Of a stretch of 64,000 nucleotides of DNA, positions 35,501-41,859 are shown piece by piece. The number at the start of each line of letters is the position of its first letter. The first letter of the stretch is position 1. A program made the position numbers and the translations under genes. The notes under the pieces were generated by a model. That model was not told the origin of the DNA. It saw only the letters and a list, made by a program, of their open reading frames with translations, and made no database searches. The DNA lies in assembly GCA_905233825.1 (NCBI GenBank), contig CAJOFE010000001.1, forward strand, positions 118,638 through 182,637, given 5' to 3'. Source of the DNA: an uncultured Prevotella sp. (GTDB taxonomy: Bacteria; Bacteroidota; Bacteroidia; Bacteroidales; Bacteroidaceae).

Positions 35501-38137
35501 CATCATAATGGTGAGGCTGACAGGGAGAATCTTAACTGTAGTCGTTGGGACATCAGTATATTCATTGAAGTTGGGAGAAGAAGCCTCGAACTTGGTGTAA
35601 ACCGTGTACTCACCAGCGTCGTAGCCCTTAGGAAGATCTGTGCTCCAGCTTCCGTCCTCACCTGTCAGACTGTACCAGAAGGTACCCTCTACGATGCTGC
35701 CGTCCTTAATGGTTGCAGCCTTGATGAGAGTCTGGTCCTCAGCCTTGTAAGTCAGGTTGTTTGGCGTAGCAGCAACGAGATCCTCAGCAGTTACTGTAGC
35801 AGGATTGATGGTGAAGGTAATTTCCTTCGTATTTGTCTTGCCAGTCTCTGTGTCAACCTGAGCGTAGTTGCCCTTACCTGTTACGACGATGGTATATTCA
35901 CCAACATTCTTGAACTCAGCCGAAGGCTTGAAGGACAGTGTAAAGTCAACAGTGCGCTCAAGGCCTGTTGCATCCTTAATAGCATCGCCGATAGCAGGCT
36001 TGCCGGGGTTCTGATCCAGAGCGTTGTAAGTCACTTCGTAATCATCAATCAGAGTCTCAGGCAGCGTGGTCGGAGTAATAATGAAGGGAAGGGGATCACT
36101 TACCTTTGCCGTGTAGTCGCTGGTTGCGGCTGCAATGATCCTTGCATAGTAGGTATAACCAACAGACAGAGTTGCAAGATCAGCTTTAGCAATCGGTGAC
36201 GTGCAAGCATAATCATAGAAGTACTCGTCAGTATAGGTGGTAGTGTATCCCTTAACCGTACCTGTAGGATGGTTTACTTCTGCATTATACTTCGTATATT
36301 CCCAATCCTCCATGTTAGGCTGATCATCATCTGCCCACTCAGGATTAGCAGGAGAAATCGTAAACTCTACGAAATCACTCTCCAGTCCGTTGTAGTTGGG
36401 TGTATCCTCAACAAATGCCTTCATATAGTAATGTTCACCAGGAGTATTGGCGCTTGTTGTTGCTGTAGGAGCACTCATCTCCTCCTTACTATTGTTGTAG
36501 TACTTGAAAGTAACGGTACCGTATGTGGCTGCACCCAGAGGAGTTGCAGGAGTTGCACCGTAAGCCCAAGAACCAATTGCAGGAGTAGTTGTCCAGTCAT
36601 TATCTGTTCTCTTCTTGATCTCCAGCTTCGTAATCTTTTCAATCATCGGGCTGATGGTGTAAGGAACACTATTGTCGTCCTGTGATGTAACTGTTACATT
36701 GTAGGTTCCAGCATTAGTCTGTTCATAGCCAGTAACTGTAAACAGCTTGGCAAGGATTGCGGCCTGCTCAGTAGCAGTTTCTCCATTCAAGAACTTAGGA
36801 GATTCACCAACTGAGTAGAATGCAGAAGGATCGTTGAACGCATTACCGTCATATACCTTTTCTGCAGATTTAGCAGAAGCAGCAAGCTCAGCCTTGGCAA
36901 TCACAACAGTACCAATCTTCGTAGCATCGCCAACTGGAGTACCCAGGTTGTTAGCGTTATCAGCTACAATCGAGTAATAAATATCGTACGTGCCAGGTTT
37001 ATTAGCCGTTACGTTAGCAATACCATTGATAGCAGGACCGTCCTTACCAATATGATAACGGACAGTACCACCAGCTGTGCAGGTGTAAGCCGTTGTTACC
37101 AGTTGCTGGTTAACAGCATCACCCTTGTAAGTCAGGTCAGTTGCCAAAGCACCCGATGTCGGGTTAAAGGTAGGAGTGCGCTGTGCAATTGTAACTGTCA
37201 TGCTAGTACGTCCATTGGTGTAGTTAGCCCCTGAACCTTGTGCTTGGTACTGTATAGTATAAGTACCAGCGTCTGTCCTCTGAAGATCACTGTATGTAGT
37301 AGTCCAGCTCCAGGCACCACCAGTGGTTCCTACCCTGTACTGAACATTTACACCAGTAATGTTGGTTATTGCACCAGCTGCGGTAAGCAGTTGTTTAGGA
37401 TTCCCATCATAAATCAAATTAGTTGCTCCTGTCGGAGGAGTAAATGTTGGCGTAGCCTGTGCAATGGACACTTGAACCTGTGCAAGTTGTTGGCGAGCGG
37501 TACTACCATCTATCGCGTGATTGCTGTCGGGTGTAACTCTTACACGTACCGTATAAGTGCCAGCATCCGTTCTACGAAGATTGTTATCCCAATAATTGTA
37601 ATACCAATTAGTTCCATCAACACTGTATTCGGGACGGTCAGTACCAGAGGTTACCACACATGCTGTAGAAACACTAAGTGAATTAATAAGTATTCGAGCT
37701 TGTCCGTTGTACACCAAGTCAGAAACACCGGTAAACGTGTAATCAGCAGCAGTGATGTTGCGTCTTGCGATGATGACACCAGTACCAATCTGTGTAACAG
37801 GACTGGGGTCAGAGTAGTTTACATGGTCGGCTAACACGATATACCAAACATGGTACGTACCAGCATTCAGACGCTGAGGATATGCCTCTGTCCAGTCAGC
37901 TGAGCCTTCCGTGTAAGTTGGCGCGGTAGAAGATGTTCCGGCATAGAACAACACCTTACCTTGCGTTGTGCTGTAGTCAGCAGGGAGCTTGTAGGTTCCC
38001 TCAATCAGCGGCAGAGCTGTGCCATCATAGACCAAGCCAGCTCTCAGCGTCGGCTTAGTCGTCAAATCAGCAGAAGCAGCCCATCCCATCAGCGGCAGAA
38101 CCGCCAACAAGAACACTAAAAGAAAATTTTTTCTCAT
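32507..38137 (-). CDS. Giant MBG-repeat surface protein A
   Basis: 1876 residues with signal peptide MRKNFLLVFLLAVLPLMGWA. Most of the protein is about 14 tandem beta domains of the MBG/YDG type, each begun by a motif such as LVYDGTALPL, LIYDGNPKQLL, LTYKGDAVNQQL, KVYDGKPAEV or VDYNGQPQKP. The last 250 residues are a distinct domain (VSFSDRKVNQDTWNVMVLPF, GYAIVDRLNEAN, IPAGEPFIFKP, QQYWYMSKGVWKDA) ending GWYTIDGKKLNDAP and KGVYINNGQKVVIK, homologous to the stand-alone protein at 31453-32262. It is probably a fibrous cell-surface or secreted adhesin. No consensus promoter is seen in the 900 bases upstream; a 55-bp inverted repeat lies 54 bases before the start. Confidence 0.85.
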   Translation of the reverse strand: MRKNFLLVFLLAVLPLMGWAASADLTTKPTLRAGLVYDGTALPLIEGTYKLPADYSTTQGKVLFYAGTSSTAPTYTEGSADWTEAYPQRLNAGTYHVWYIVLADHVNYSDPSPVTQIGTGVIIARRNITAADYTFTGVSDLVYNGQARILINSLSVSTACVVTSGTDRPEYSVDGTNWYYNYWDNNLRRTDAGTYTVRVRVTPDSNHAIDGSTARQQLAQVQVSIAQATPTFTPPTGATNLIYDGNPKQLLTAAGAITNITGVNVQYRVGTTGGAWSWTTTYSDLQRTDAGTYTIQYQAQGSGANYTNGRTSMTVTIAQRTPTFNPTSGALATDLTYKGDAVNQQLVTTAYTCTAGGTVRYHIGKDGPAINGIANVTANKPGTYDIYYSIVADNANNLGTPVGDATKIGTVVIAKAELAASAKSAEKVYDGNAFNDPSAFYSVGESPKFLNGETATEQAAILAKLFTVTGYEQTNAGTYNVTVTSQDDNSVPYTISPMIEKITKLEIKKRTDNDWTTTPAIGSWAYGATPATPLGAATYGTVTFKYYNNSKEEMSAPTATTSANTPGEHYYMKAFVEDTPNYNGLESDFVEFTISPANPEWADDDQPNMEDWEYTKYNAEVNHPTGTVKGYTTTYTDEYFYDYACTSPIAKADLATLSVGYTYYARIIAAATSDYTAKVSDPLPFIITPTTLPETLIDDYEVTYNALDQNPGKPAIGDAIKDATGLERTVDFTLSFKPSAEFKNVGEYTIVVTGKGNYAQVDTETGKTNTKEITFTINPATVTAEDLVAATPNNLTYKAEDQTLIKAATIKDGSIVEGTFWYSLTGEDGSWSTDLPKGYDAGEYTVYTKFEASSPNFNEYTDVPTTTVKILPVSLTIMMGNVEKDWTGEPCTDKEVEEAYSFFGSSLQGVDFYNPPFTLSLPVTEENNFIDAGPHPFKKLNVEWNKDKEGNEVVHNYKINWTGNGEVLINKAPIEDADFIEPVAAALIFTGEAQDLIEEDSYEVTTTYLWAGDEEATPIGTIKFATAKDGTYSEAVPQATKVSDFDAEGKKSVWYMVEGDANHKDFGPVELTATMVARNWNPVLAFENIPNEEVDGIYGPDYMPADLSVKDKVVKGEEETLVTLTEGTDYTKAIYKWNDDDEAYEEYTGTELKNVGEYLIEFTAKGNYQGAVNRTIIILPASFEAPEIAAVDYNGQPQKPNYAIAGLTEGADKDYVVEVVYPTDDETWTNAGEYKINYTGKGNYAGTNVSATYEIKKLEVIAKAADATKVYDGVAGLGDTEVAITYDGLLTGEPEDAIVPGDGAIKAVDKDGNESANVDTYTIVLDPAKFVSTNYKVLASDKVAKFTITAPSIAVTWNADYEIPEGEFTKVYGAEEPELKATADNVMIVTADEKYEIPAADVDAIIAATVLTRAEGKNVGKYDVNLSGDEDAAVLKNYDVSFGVGVGVFTITPATLKISLDAQSKVYDGKPAEVTITSEDLSVAGLIGDDTVDVIDVEKLTAVFADEEVIMAGDYQFTLALANEEVPAAQNYTLSPLPSIYTIKVKVTIDDLTMKVGEDVEAFIAAIDPAPFKVEGIAEADQANFSLDVAEDYQDMSGIIVADPGTYADGLVIVATGDAATKYKGWDEVTGKLIVVPADPIILSDAETFTNDVLKEGVTVSFSDRKVNQDTWNVMVLPFDVTPGQISDAFGYAIVDRLNEANAIDNEVHFKVVTSGIIPAGEPFIFKPTSEEADGAKDNFNKVFFSNVNIEETDGENTNVEDAAGNKFWGTFQKETTFYGQQYWYMSKGVWKDAKNYTSSKPVSLKPFRAYAEIVNPAGARIIIEEGDGTLTAIDAVEFNNMINGEGWYTIDGKKLNDAPTRKGVYINNGQKVVIK

Positions 38138-38190
38138 AAGCTTAATTTGTTAATTAATAATGTGAATTAAAAAAGTTAAATTGTTAAAAA

Positions 38191-38245
38191 CTTTGTTTTC
38201 CTTATTATTTCCTCAAAACGGCGTCAAACCCCCTGTTTTACGGCA
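38191..38245 (-). repeat. Left arm of the 55-bp perfect inverted repeat
   Basis: This stretch is the exact reverse complement of 41798-41852. On the minus strand it begins TGCCGTAAAACAGGGGGTTT and ends GGAAAACAAAG. Beyond it the two flanks diverge at the inner side; on the outer side A has 46 extra AT-rich bases before the shared AAGCTTATGAGAAAA. Confidence 0.95.
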
Positions 38246-38265
38246 TAAAAAGCCCCTCAAACCCT

Positions 38266-38640
38266 ACCCCTAAAGCCTCTCCCAACAGCCTCTCCCCTAA
38301 CCCCTCTCCAAAGGGAGAGGGGAACTCCCCTCCTTCAGGAAGGAGGGGTTGGGGGTGGTAGTGAAATAGAAGAGCAGGGCGGGGTGGTATAGGAAAGAAA
38401 TTTAGGAAAATTAGCAGTAAACCTCCCCCTTCTGGGGGAGGTAGGAGGGGGCTTCCCCTCCTTCAGGAAGGAGGGGAAGCCCGAAGGGCGGGGTGGTTTA
38501 AATATCCCAGTCCCTACCACCCCCAGCAGAAGATTGCTCCATGAAGACGCAATCGCCTCCTCAGAGGAGGGGAGTACTGGCGGAGGCCATCCCCCTCTCC
38601 CTTTGGAGAGGGGTTAGGGGAGAGGCTTTAGGGGTGGGGT
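38266..38640. repeat. GC-rich repeat cluster upstream of giant A
   Basis: Several palindromic blocks: CTCCAAAGGGAGAGGGG, CTCCTTCAGGAAGGAGGGG, CCCGAAGGGCGGGGTGGTT, and GAAGATTGCTCCATGAAGAC with GCAATCGCCTCCTCAGAGG. The last block recurs at 48686-48734. No gene is supported here. Confidence 0.85.
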
Positions 38641-39145
38641 CTCCTAAATCAATTTAGGTGCCTCCTAATTCAATTTAGGAGCGTCCTAAAATCAAAAAGG
38701 TGCCTTCTCTTGGGCAGAAAGGTGCCTTCTTTATGCCTCGAAGATGCCTTCTTTTAGGCAAAGAAACGGCATTTGTTTTCAATAACAGATGATGCCTCCT
38801 CGCGCGCGCGCACGCGCGCGCACTCTAATTTTTTTTTGATGAAAAATCTGCACTTCTGCTCCGAACCGCTGTAAGCCGCTGTGCGCCAACGAGATAGATA
38901 GGTGCAGATATGGTGACAATAGTGACAGATATGGCCAAAAACCGCCTCAAAACCCGCAATTTTTTGAAGAAAAAACGAGAAAAAAGTTCAAAAAAGTCTT
39001 GATCGGGGACAAAAGATGGTAAGAAATGTAGGCACGGATTGACACGGCCTTATGTTATAAGGGCGCGAAAATTCTGTTTATAGTATAGAAAAATGTCGAT
39101 GGAATCGGCAAAAATTGCAGTTTTCGTTAGTATTATAACAATTTA
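38641..39145. other. Gene-free stretch: stutter repeats, CG tract, AT-rich DNA
   Basis: Begins with a stutter of CCTAAA/TTTAGG and GGTGCCTTCT units (38641-38760), then an alternating CG/CA tract (38801-38822), then AT-rich DNA to the antitoxin stop. No TAnnTTTG promoter was found on the minus strand in this stretch. GGCACGGATTGACACGG near 39030 belongs to a nonamer-like family also seen at 39994 and 48830. Confidence 0.6.
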
Positions 39146-39478
39146 TCAGAGTGCCACCCGCCCAATTCCTTTCATGTCGAGTGCCACCTGTACCCCCAAC
39201 GCACGAAAGGCACGCATCATAGAGGCGAGGGTGATGCTCTTGCCGCTTTCTATACGGCAGACCTGCGCCCGCTGTACGCCCATCTTCTTGCCCAGCTCAG
39301 CTTGTGTGAGCTGCTGCGCCTCTCTTGCCTGTCTGATGGCTTCGCCTACACGATAGGCTTGTACGGACTCATCCACACTCCGCTCAAACTCGTCACGTTC
39401 TGGCGTTCCCACTGGACCGTAGTCTTCCTCCAGCATCTCTTCAAAGCTATACAGCTTCATATCTCCTACCTTTTTCAT
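39146..39478 (-). CDS. higA: HigA-type antitoxin, XRE helix-turn-helix
   Basis: 110 residues. The N-terminal part (LYSFEEMLEEDYGPVG) is followed by an XRE-type HTH: RQAREAQQLTQAELGKKMGV, then QRAQVCRIESGKSITLASMM. It overlaps the toxin gene by four bases (ATGA), so translation is coupled. HigA antitoxins bind the toxin and repress the operon. Here the pair sits inside the segment between the 55-bp inverted repeats. Confidence 0.88.
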   Translation of the reverse strand: MKKVGDMKLYSFEEMLEEDYGPVGTPERDEFERSVDESVQAYRVGEAIRQAREAQQLTQAELGKKMGVQRAQVCRIESGKSITLASMMRAFRALGVQVALDMKGIGRVAL

Positions 39479-39825
39479 ATCTCTTTGTTTTTATCCTCAA
39501 AATATTTCTTCCTGATCCCTTCAGCCTTTGCTATCTCGCTTGGTGGTGTCTTTTGTGTCTTTTTGACAATGCCATGAGTGGCAACGACCAGCGTATTGGC
39601 TTCTTTGTCCCAAAAGGCAAACAATCTGTAACAGGTTTTATCATAGAGAGTGCGAAACTCCCATATCTCCGTACCTTCCAGTTTCTTGAAGAGTTCTTTG
39701 TCGCGTTCTCCCTTCTGGACCCGACGGATATTACGACCTATCTTGCCTCGAATCTCTTTTGTCAGAGATTTCAAGAAGTCATGAGCTTCTTCCAGCAAAT
39801 AGAGATCAAATAGAATCTGTTCCAT
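39475..39825 (-). CDS. higB: HigB-type toxin (Gp49-like, RelE superfamily)
   Basis: 116 residues matching the phage-derived Gp49-like/HigB family: EAHDFLKSLTKEIRGKIGRN, LFKKLEGTEIWEFRTLYDKT, YRLFAFWDKEANTLVVATHG, IVKKTQKTPPSEIAKAE. HigB toxins cut mRNA on the ribosome. The order toxin then antitoxin is typical of higBA. Within an invertible segment it could favour retention of that segment. Confidence 0.88.
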   Translation of the reverse strand: MEQILFDLYLLEEAHDFLKSLTKEIRGKIGRNIRRVQKGERDKELFKKLEGTEIWEFRTLYDKTCYRLFAFWDKEANTLVVATHGIVKKTQKTPPSEIAKAEGIRKKYFEDKNKEI

Positions 39826-39842
39826 GTCTTACTAATCTGATG

Positions 39843-39850
39843 CAAAAGTA
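39843..39850 (-). promoter_or_regulatory. -7 element for higBA
   Basis: Plus-strand CAAAAGTA gives TACTTTTG on the minus strand, 17 bases before the toxin start. A weak -33 (GTTG) lies 20 bases upstream. Confidence 0.6.
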
Positions 39851-40077
39851 CAAATTGTTTCTCAAATGCGCAACAGAAGAAGCAATTATTTTTCTTCCTA
39901 CAAGCTTTTTTAACTTTCTGTTCTCAGGCAACGAGGAACGAAGGTCCGCATTTTCCCCGATTCCATCGATTTTTCAGTTTCTCAGAAAGAGAAGTAGGCA
40001 CGAATTTCACGAATTTCCACGATTTTTCAGTTTCTCAGAAAGAAATGGTGGGAAATTAAGATTAATTCCTTTACTCC

Positions 40078-40250
40078 CCTCCTTTTATAAAGGAGGGGAA
40101 GCCCGAAGGGCGGGGTGGTTTAATTGGATTTCCCTACCACCCCCAACCCCTCCTCCCCAGAGGAGGGGAGTCCCCCTCTCCCTTTGGAGAGGGGTTAGGG
40201 GAGAGGCTGTCTGGGGGAGGTAGGAGGGGGCTTGAGAGGCTGTTGGGGGC
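40078..40250. repeat. GC-rich composite repeat cluster after the recombinase gene
   Basis: The 39826-40252 gap holds AGGCACGAATTTCACGAATT, then CCTCCTTTTATAAAGGAGGGG, GCCCGAAGGGCGGGGTGGTT, CTCCCCAGAGGAGGGG and CTCCCTTTGGAGAGGGGTTA. These are the same blocks as at 30.1, 38.3 and 48.6 kb. No gene is supported. Confidence 0.85.
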
Positions 40251-40252
40251 TT

Positions 40253-41359
40253 TTACTCCAGCAACCTGATCATCTCGAAGTTACACTTGTCGATGAGGGC
40301 GCTGTCGATGGCTTTCAGATACACCTCCGTCGTCAGCTCGTTGGTATGCCCCATCGCGTGGCTGATGACGCTCACGGGCACCTGCTGCTCACGGGCGATG
40401 GTGGCCCACGAGTGACGGGCACAGTACATCGTCAGGTTCTGCCTGATGTGCGCCCTGCTGGCTATCGCTTTCAGTTCGCGGTTCACCTTGTCCTGCACCA
40501 GCCGGTACTGGCTCCGCTCGTGTTCGCCCTCAGTACGGATGATCGGCAACAGGTAGGCCGTCGTCGAGGGGTGCAGGTTCACGATGCGCTGCATCGCCTC
40601 CTCCCATCTCATCGTCAGCTTATGCCCCGTCTTATGCCTCGTGTACGACATCATCCCGTCGCGCACGTCGTCCTTCCTCAGATAAGCCAGGTCGATGAAC
40701 GACATCCCCCTCGTGTAGAAGCTGAACAGAAACAGGTCGCGTGCAAACCGCTCCTCGTCGTTGCTCAGTCGCAGATGTCTGATCCGTCGCAGCTCGTCCA
40801 GGCTCAGCGCACGCTTTGCCGTTGTCATCTCGCCTGTGAAGACATGCCTGAACGGCTGGCGGTCGGCACTCAGCCCCTGTTCCACAGCCCTGTGATACAC
40901 AGCCCTCACGATGCGCATGTAGAAGGAGATAGAATTCATCGACAGCCCCTGACCTCTCAGGAAGGCCTGCAGGTCCTCCATCATCATACCGTCGATCTCC
41001 GTCACAGCCACATCCCTTCCCATCCAGAAGGCACGCAGCTTGTTCATCGCCGCCTGGTAGGTCTCGCTCGTCCTCACGTTCCCGTTCTTCCTCAGCCTTT
41101 CAATCTGCCGAAGCATGAACGCCAGGAACATCCCAGGCCGCTTCCCCCTTCCCCTTTGGGGAGGGGTTAGGGGAGAGGCTTCCCCCTTCCCCTTTGGGGA
41201 GGGGCTAGGGGAGAGGCTGTTGGGAGAGGCTGTTGGGGGAGGTAGGAGGGGGCTTGAGGGGTCGGGGGAGAGGCTGTTTATACAAATACTGATGTTCTCT
41301 CCTCGTCTCAGCGATTCCATCTGCTGCGACGAGAGCCTAATGCTAATTTTTGTGCTCAT
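40253..41359 (-). CDS. Tyrosine recombinase (Bacteroidales invertase type)
   Basis: 368 residues if started at 41359 (MSTKISIRLSSQQ); a shorter start at 41131 (MFLAFMLRQIERLRKNG) gives the usual family N-terminus. Core: SAM-like DNA-binding domain (TSETYQAAMNKLRAFW, MNSISFYMRIVRAVYHRAVE) and catalytic domain with FYTRGMSFIDLAYLRKDDV (Arg), RHKTGHKL (Lys), MYCARHSWATIA (Arg; the usual first His is replaced by Tyr/Cys as in relatives), ISHAMGH (His) and EVYLKAI (Tyr nucleophile). The subfamily includes Bacteroides enzymes that invert promoters. Residues 29-76 of the long form are repeat-encoded Pro/Ser/Gly-rich sequence. It lies inside the 55-bp inverted repeats. Confidence 0.9.
   Translation of the reverse strand: MSTKISIRLSSQQMESLRRGENISICINSLSPDPSSPLLPPPTASPNSLSPSPSPKGKGEASPLTPPQRGRGKRPGMFLAFMLRQIERLRKNGNVRTSETYQAAMNKLRAFWMGRDVAVTEIDGMMMEDLQAFLRGQGLSMNSISFYMRIVRAVYHRAVEQGLSADRQPFRHVFTGEMTTAKRALSLDELRRIRHLRLSNDEERFARDLFLFSFYTRGMSFIDLAYLRKDDVRDGMMSYTRHKTGHKLTMRWEEAMQRIVNLHPSTTAYLLPIIRTEGEHERSQYRLVQDKVNRELKAIASRAHIRQNLTMYCARHSWATIAREQQVPVSVISHAMGHTNELTTEVYLKAIDSALIDKCNFEMIRLLE
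41141..41275. repeat. GC-rich repeats at the 5' end of the recombinase frame
   Basis: Two copies of CCCCTTTGGGGAGGGG with TTAGGGGAGAGGC / CTAGGGGAGAGGC, then GTTGGGGGAGGTAGGAGGGGG. They keep the minus-strand frame open, so they are either translated into the recombinase or separate its start from its promoter. Confidence 0.85.
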
Positions 41360-41536
41360 GCGCGCGTACATTTTTTATAATATTAAATAATTAAGGAAAA
41401 CAAAGTCTAATCCTGTGTTGGCCTTAAAAGCCGTCGTTCCGTTTTTGCATTCTGGGTACAAAATTAATAAAAAATTCCCTAAAACCCCCTCAAAATGTGA
41501 AAAATTTGCTCTAAACGAAAAAAAAACCTCAAAAAA

Positions 41537-41568
41537 TTTGTGAGTTATGTAAAAAAATCATATCTTTG
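41537..41568 (+). promoter_or_regulatory. Outward promoter inside the putative invertible segment
   Basis: TTTG (41537-41540), 20 bases, TATCTTTG (41561-41568): full consensus. It points to the right, through the 25-codon ORF and the right inverted repeat arm into giant gene B. If the segment flipped, it would point into giant gene A. Confidence 0.9.
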
Positions 41569-41574
41569 CAGCGG

Positions 41575-41727
41575 ATTTTGTCGTAAATAGGTGTGTATTG
41601 TCGTGTCCTGACACGAGCATCGCGCGGCTAAACACCTCAAGAGAGCGGCATATTCACAGTCTCGTGAGAGACCAAGCAGAGAGAAAATGGTGTTACTTAA
41701 TTATCAATTTTTAAAACGAGAAAAGAC
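41575..41727 (+). ncRNA. Structured mRNA leader
   Basis: About 150 bases between promoter and first ORF. An outer stem AGGTGT (41589-41594) / ACACCT (41632-41637) encloses TCGTGTC-CT-GACACGA (41601-41616), and a second hairpin GTCTC-GTGA-GAGAC lies at 41659-41672. It may be a regulatory leader; no known riboswitch class is recognised. Confidence 0.5.
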
Positions 41728-41805
41728 ATGAAAAAGAAAGAATTGAGATTGAATGTAACTCCCCCGGAGGAGTTCGTAGCCTCTGGGCGCGCGGAAGTGC
41801 CGTAA
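41728..41805 (+). CDS. 25-codon ORF ending inside the right inverted repeat
   Basis: MKKKELRLNVTPPEEF and ASGRAEVP, then TAA at 41803-41805. The start is preceded by a purine-rich AACGAGAAAAG. The Met-Lys-Lys-Lys start recalls the microproteins of the modules, but it lacks the Leu-Cys-x-Ser part, so it may be a remnant or leader peptide. It moves with the segment if inversion occurs. Confidence 0.45.
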   Translation: MKKKELRLNVTPPEEFVASGRAEVP

Positions 41806-41852
41806 AACAGGGGGTTTGACGCCGTTTTGAGGAAATAATAAGGAAAACAAAG
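41798..41852 (+). repeat. Right arm of the 55-bp perfect inverted repeat
   Basis: Begins TGCCGTAAAACAGGGGGTTT and ends seven bases before the giant B start. Inside it AAAAC (41804-41808) and GTTTT (41824-41828) form a short dyad with a 15-base centre, which could be a recombination core. Exact reverse complement of 38191-38245. Confidence 0.95.
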
Positions 41853-41859
41853 AAAGCTT

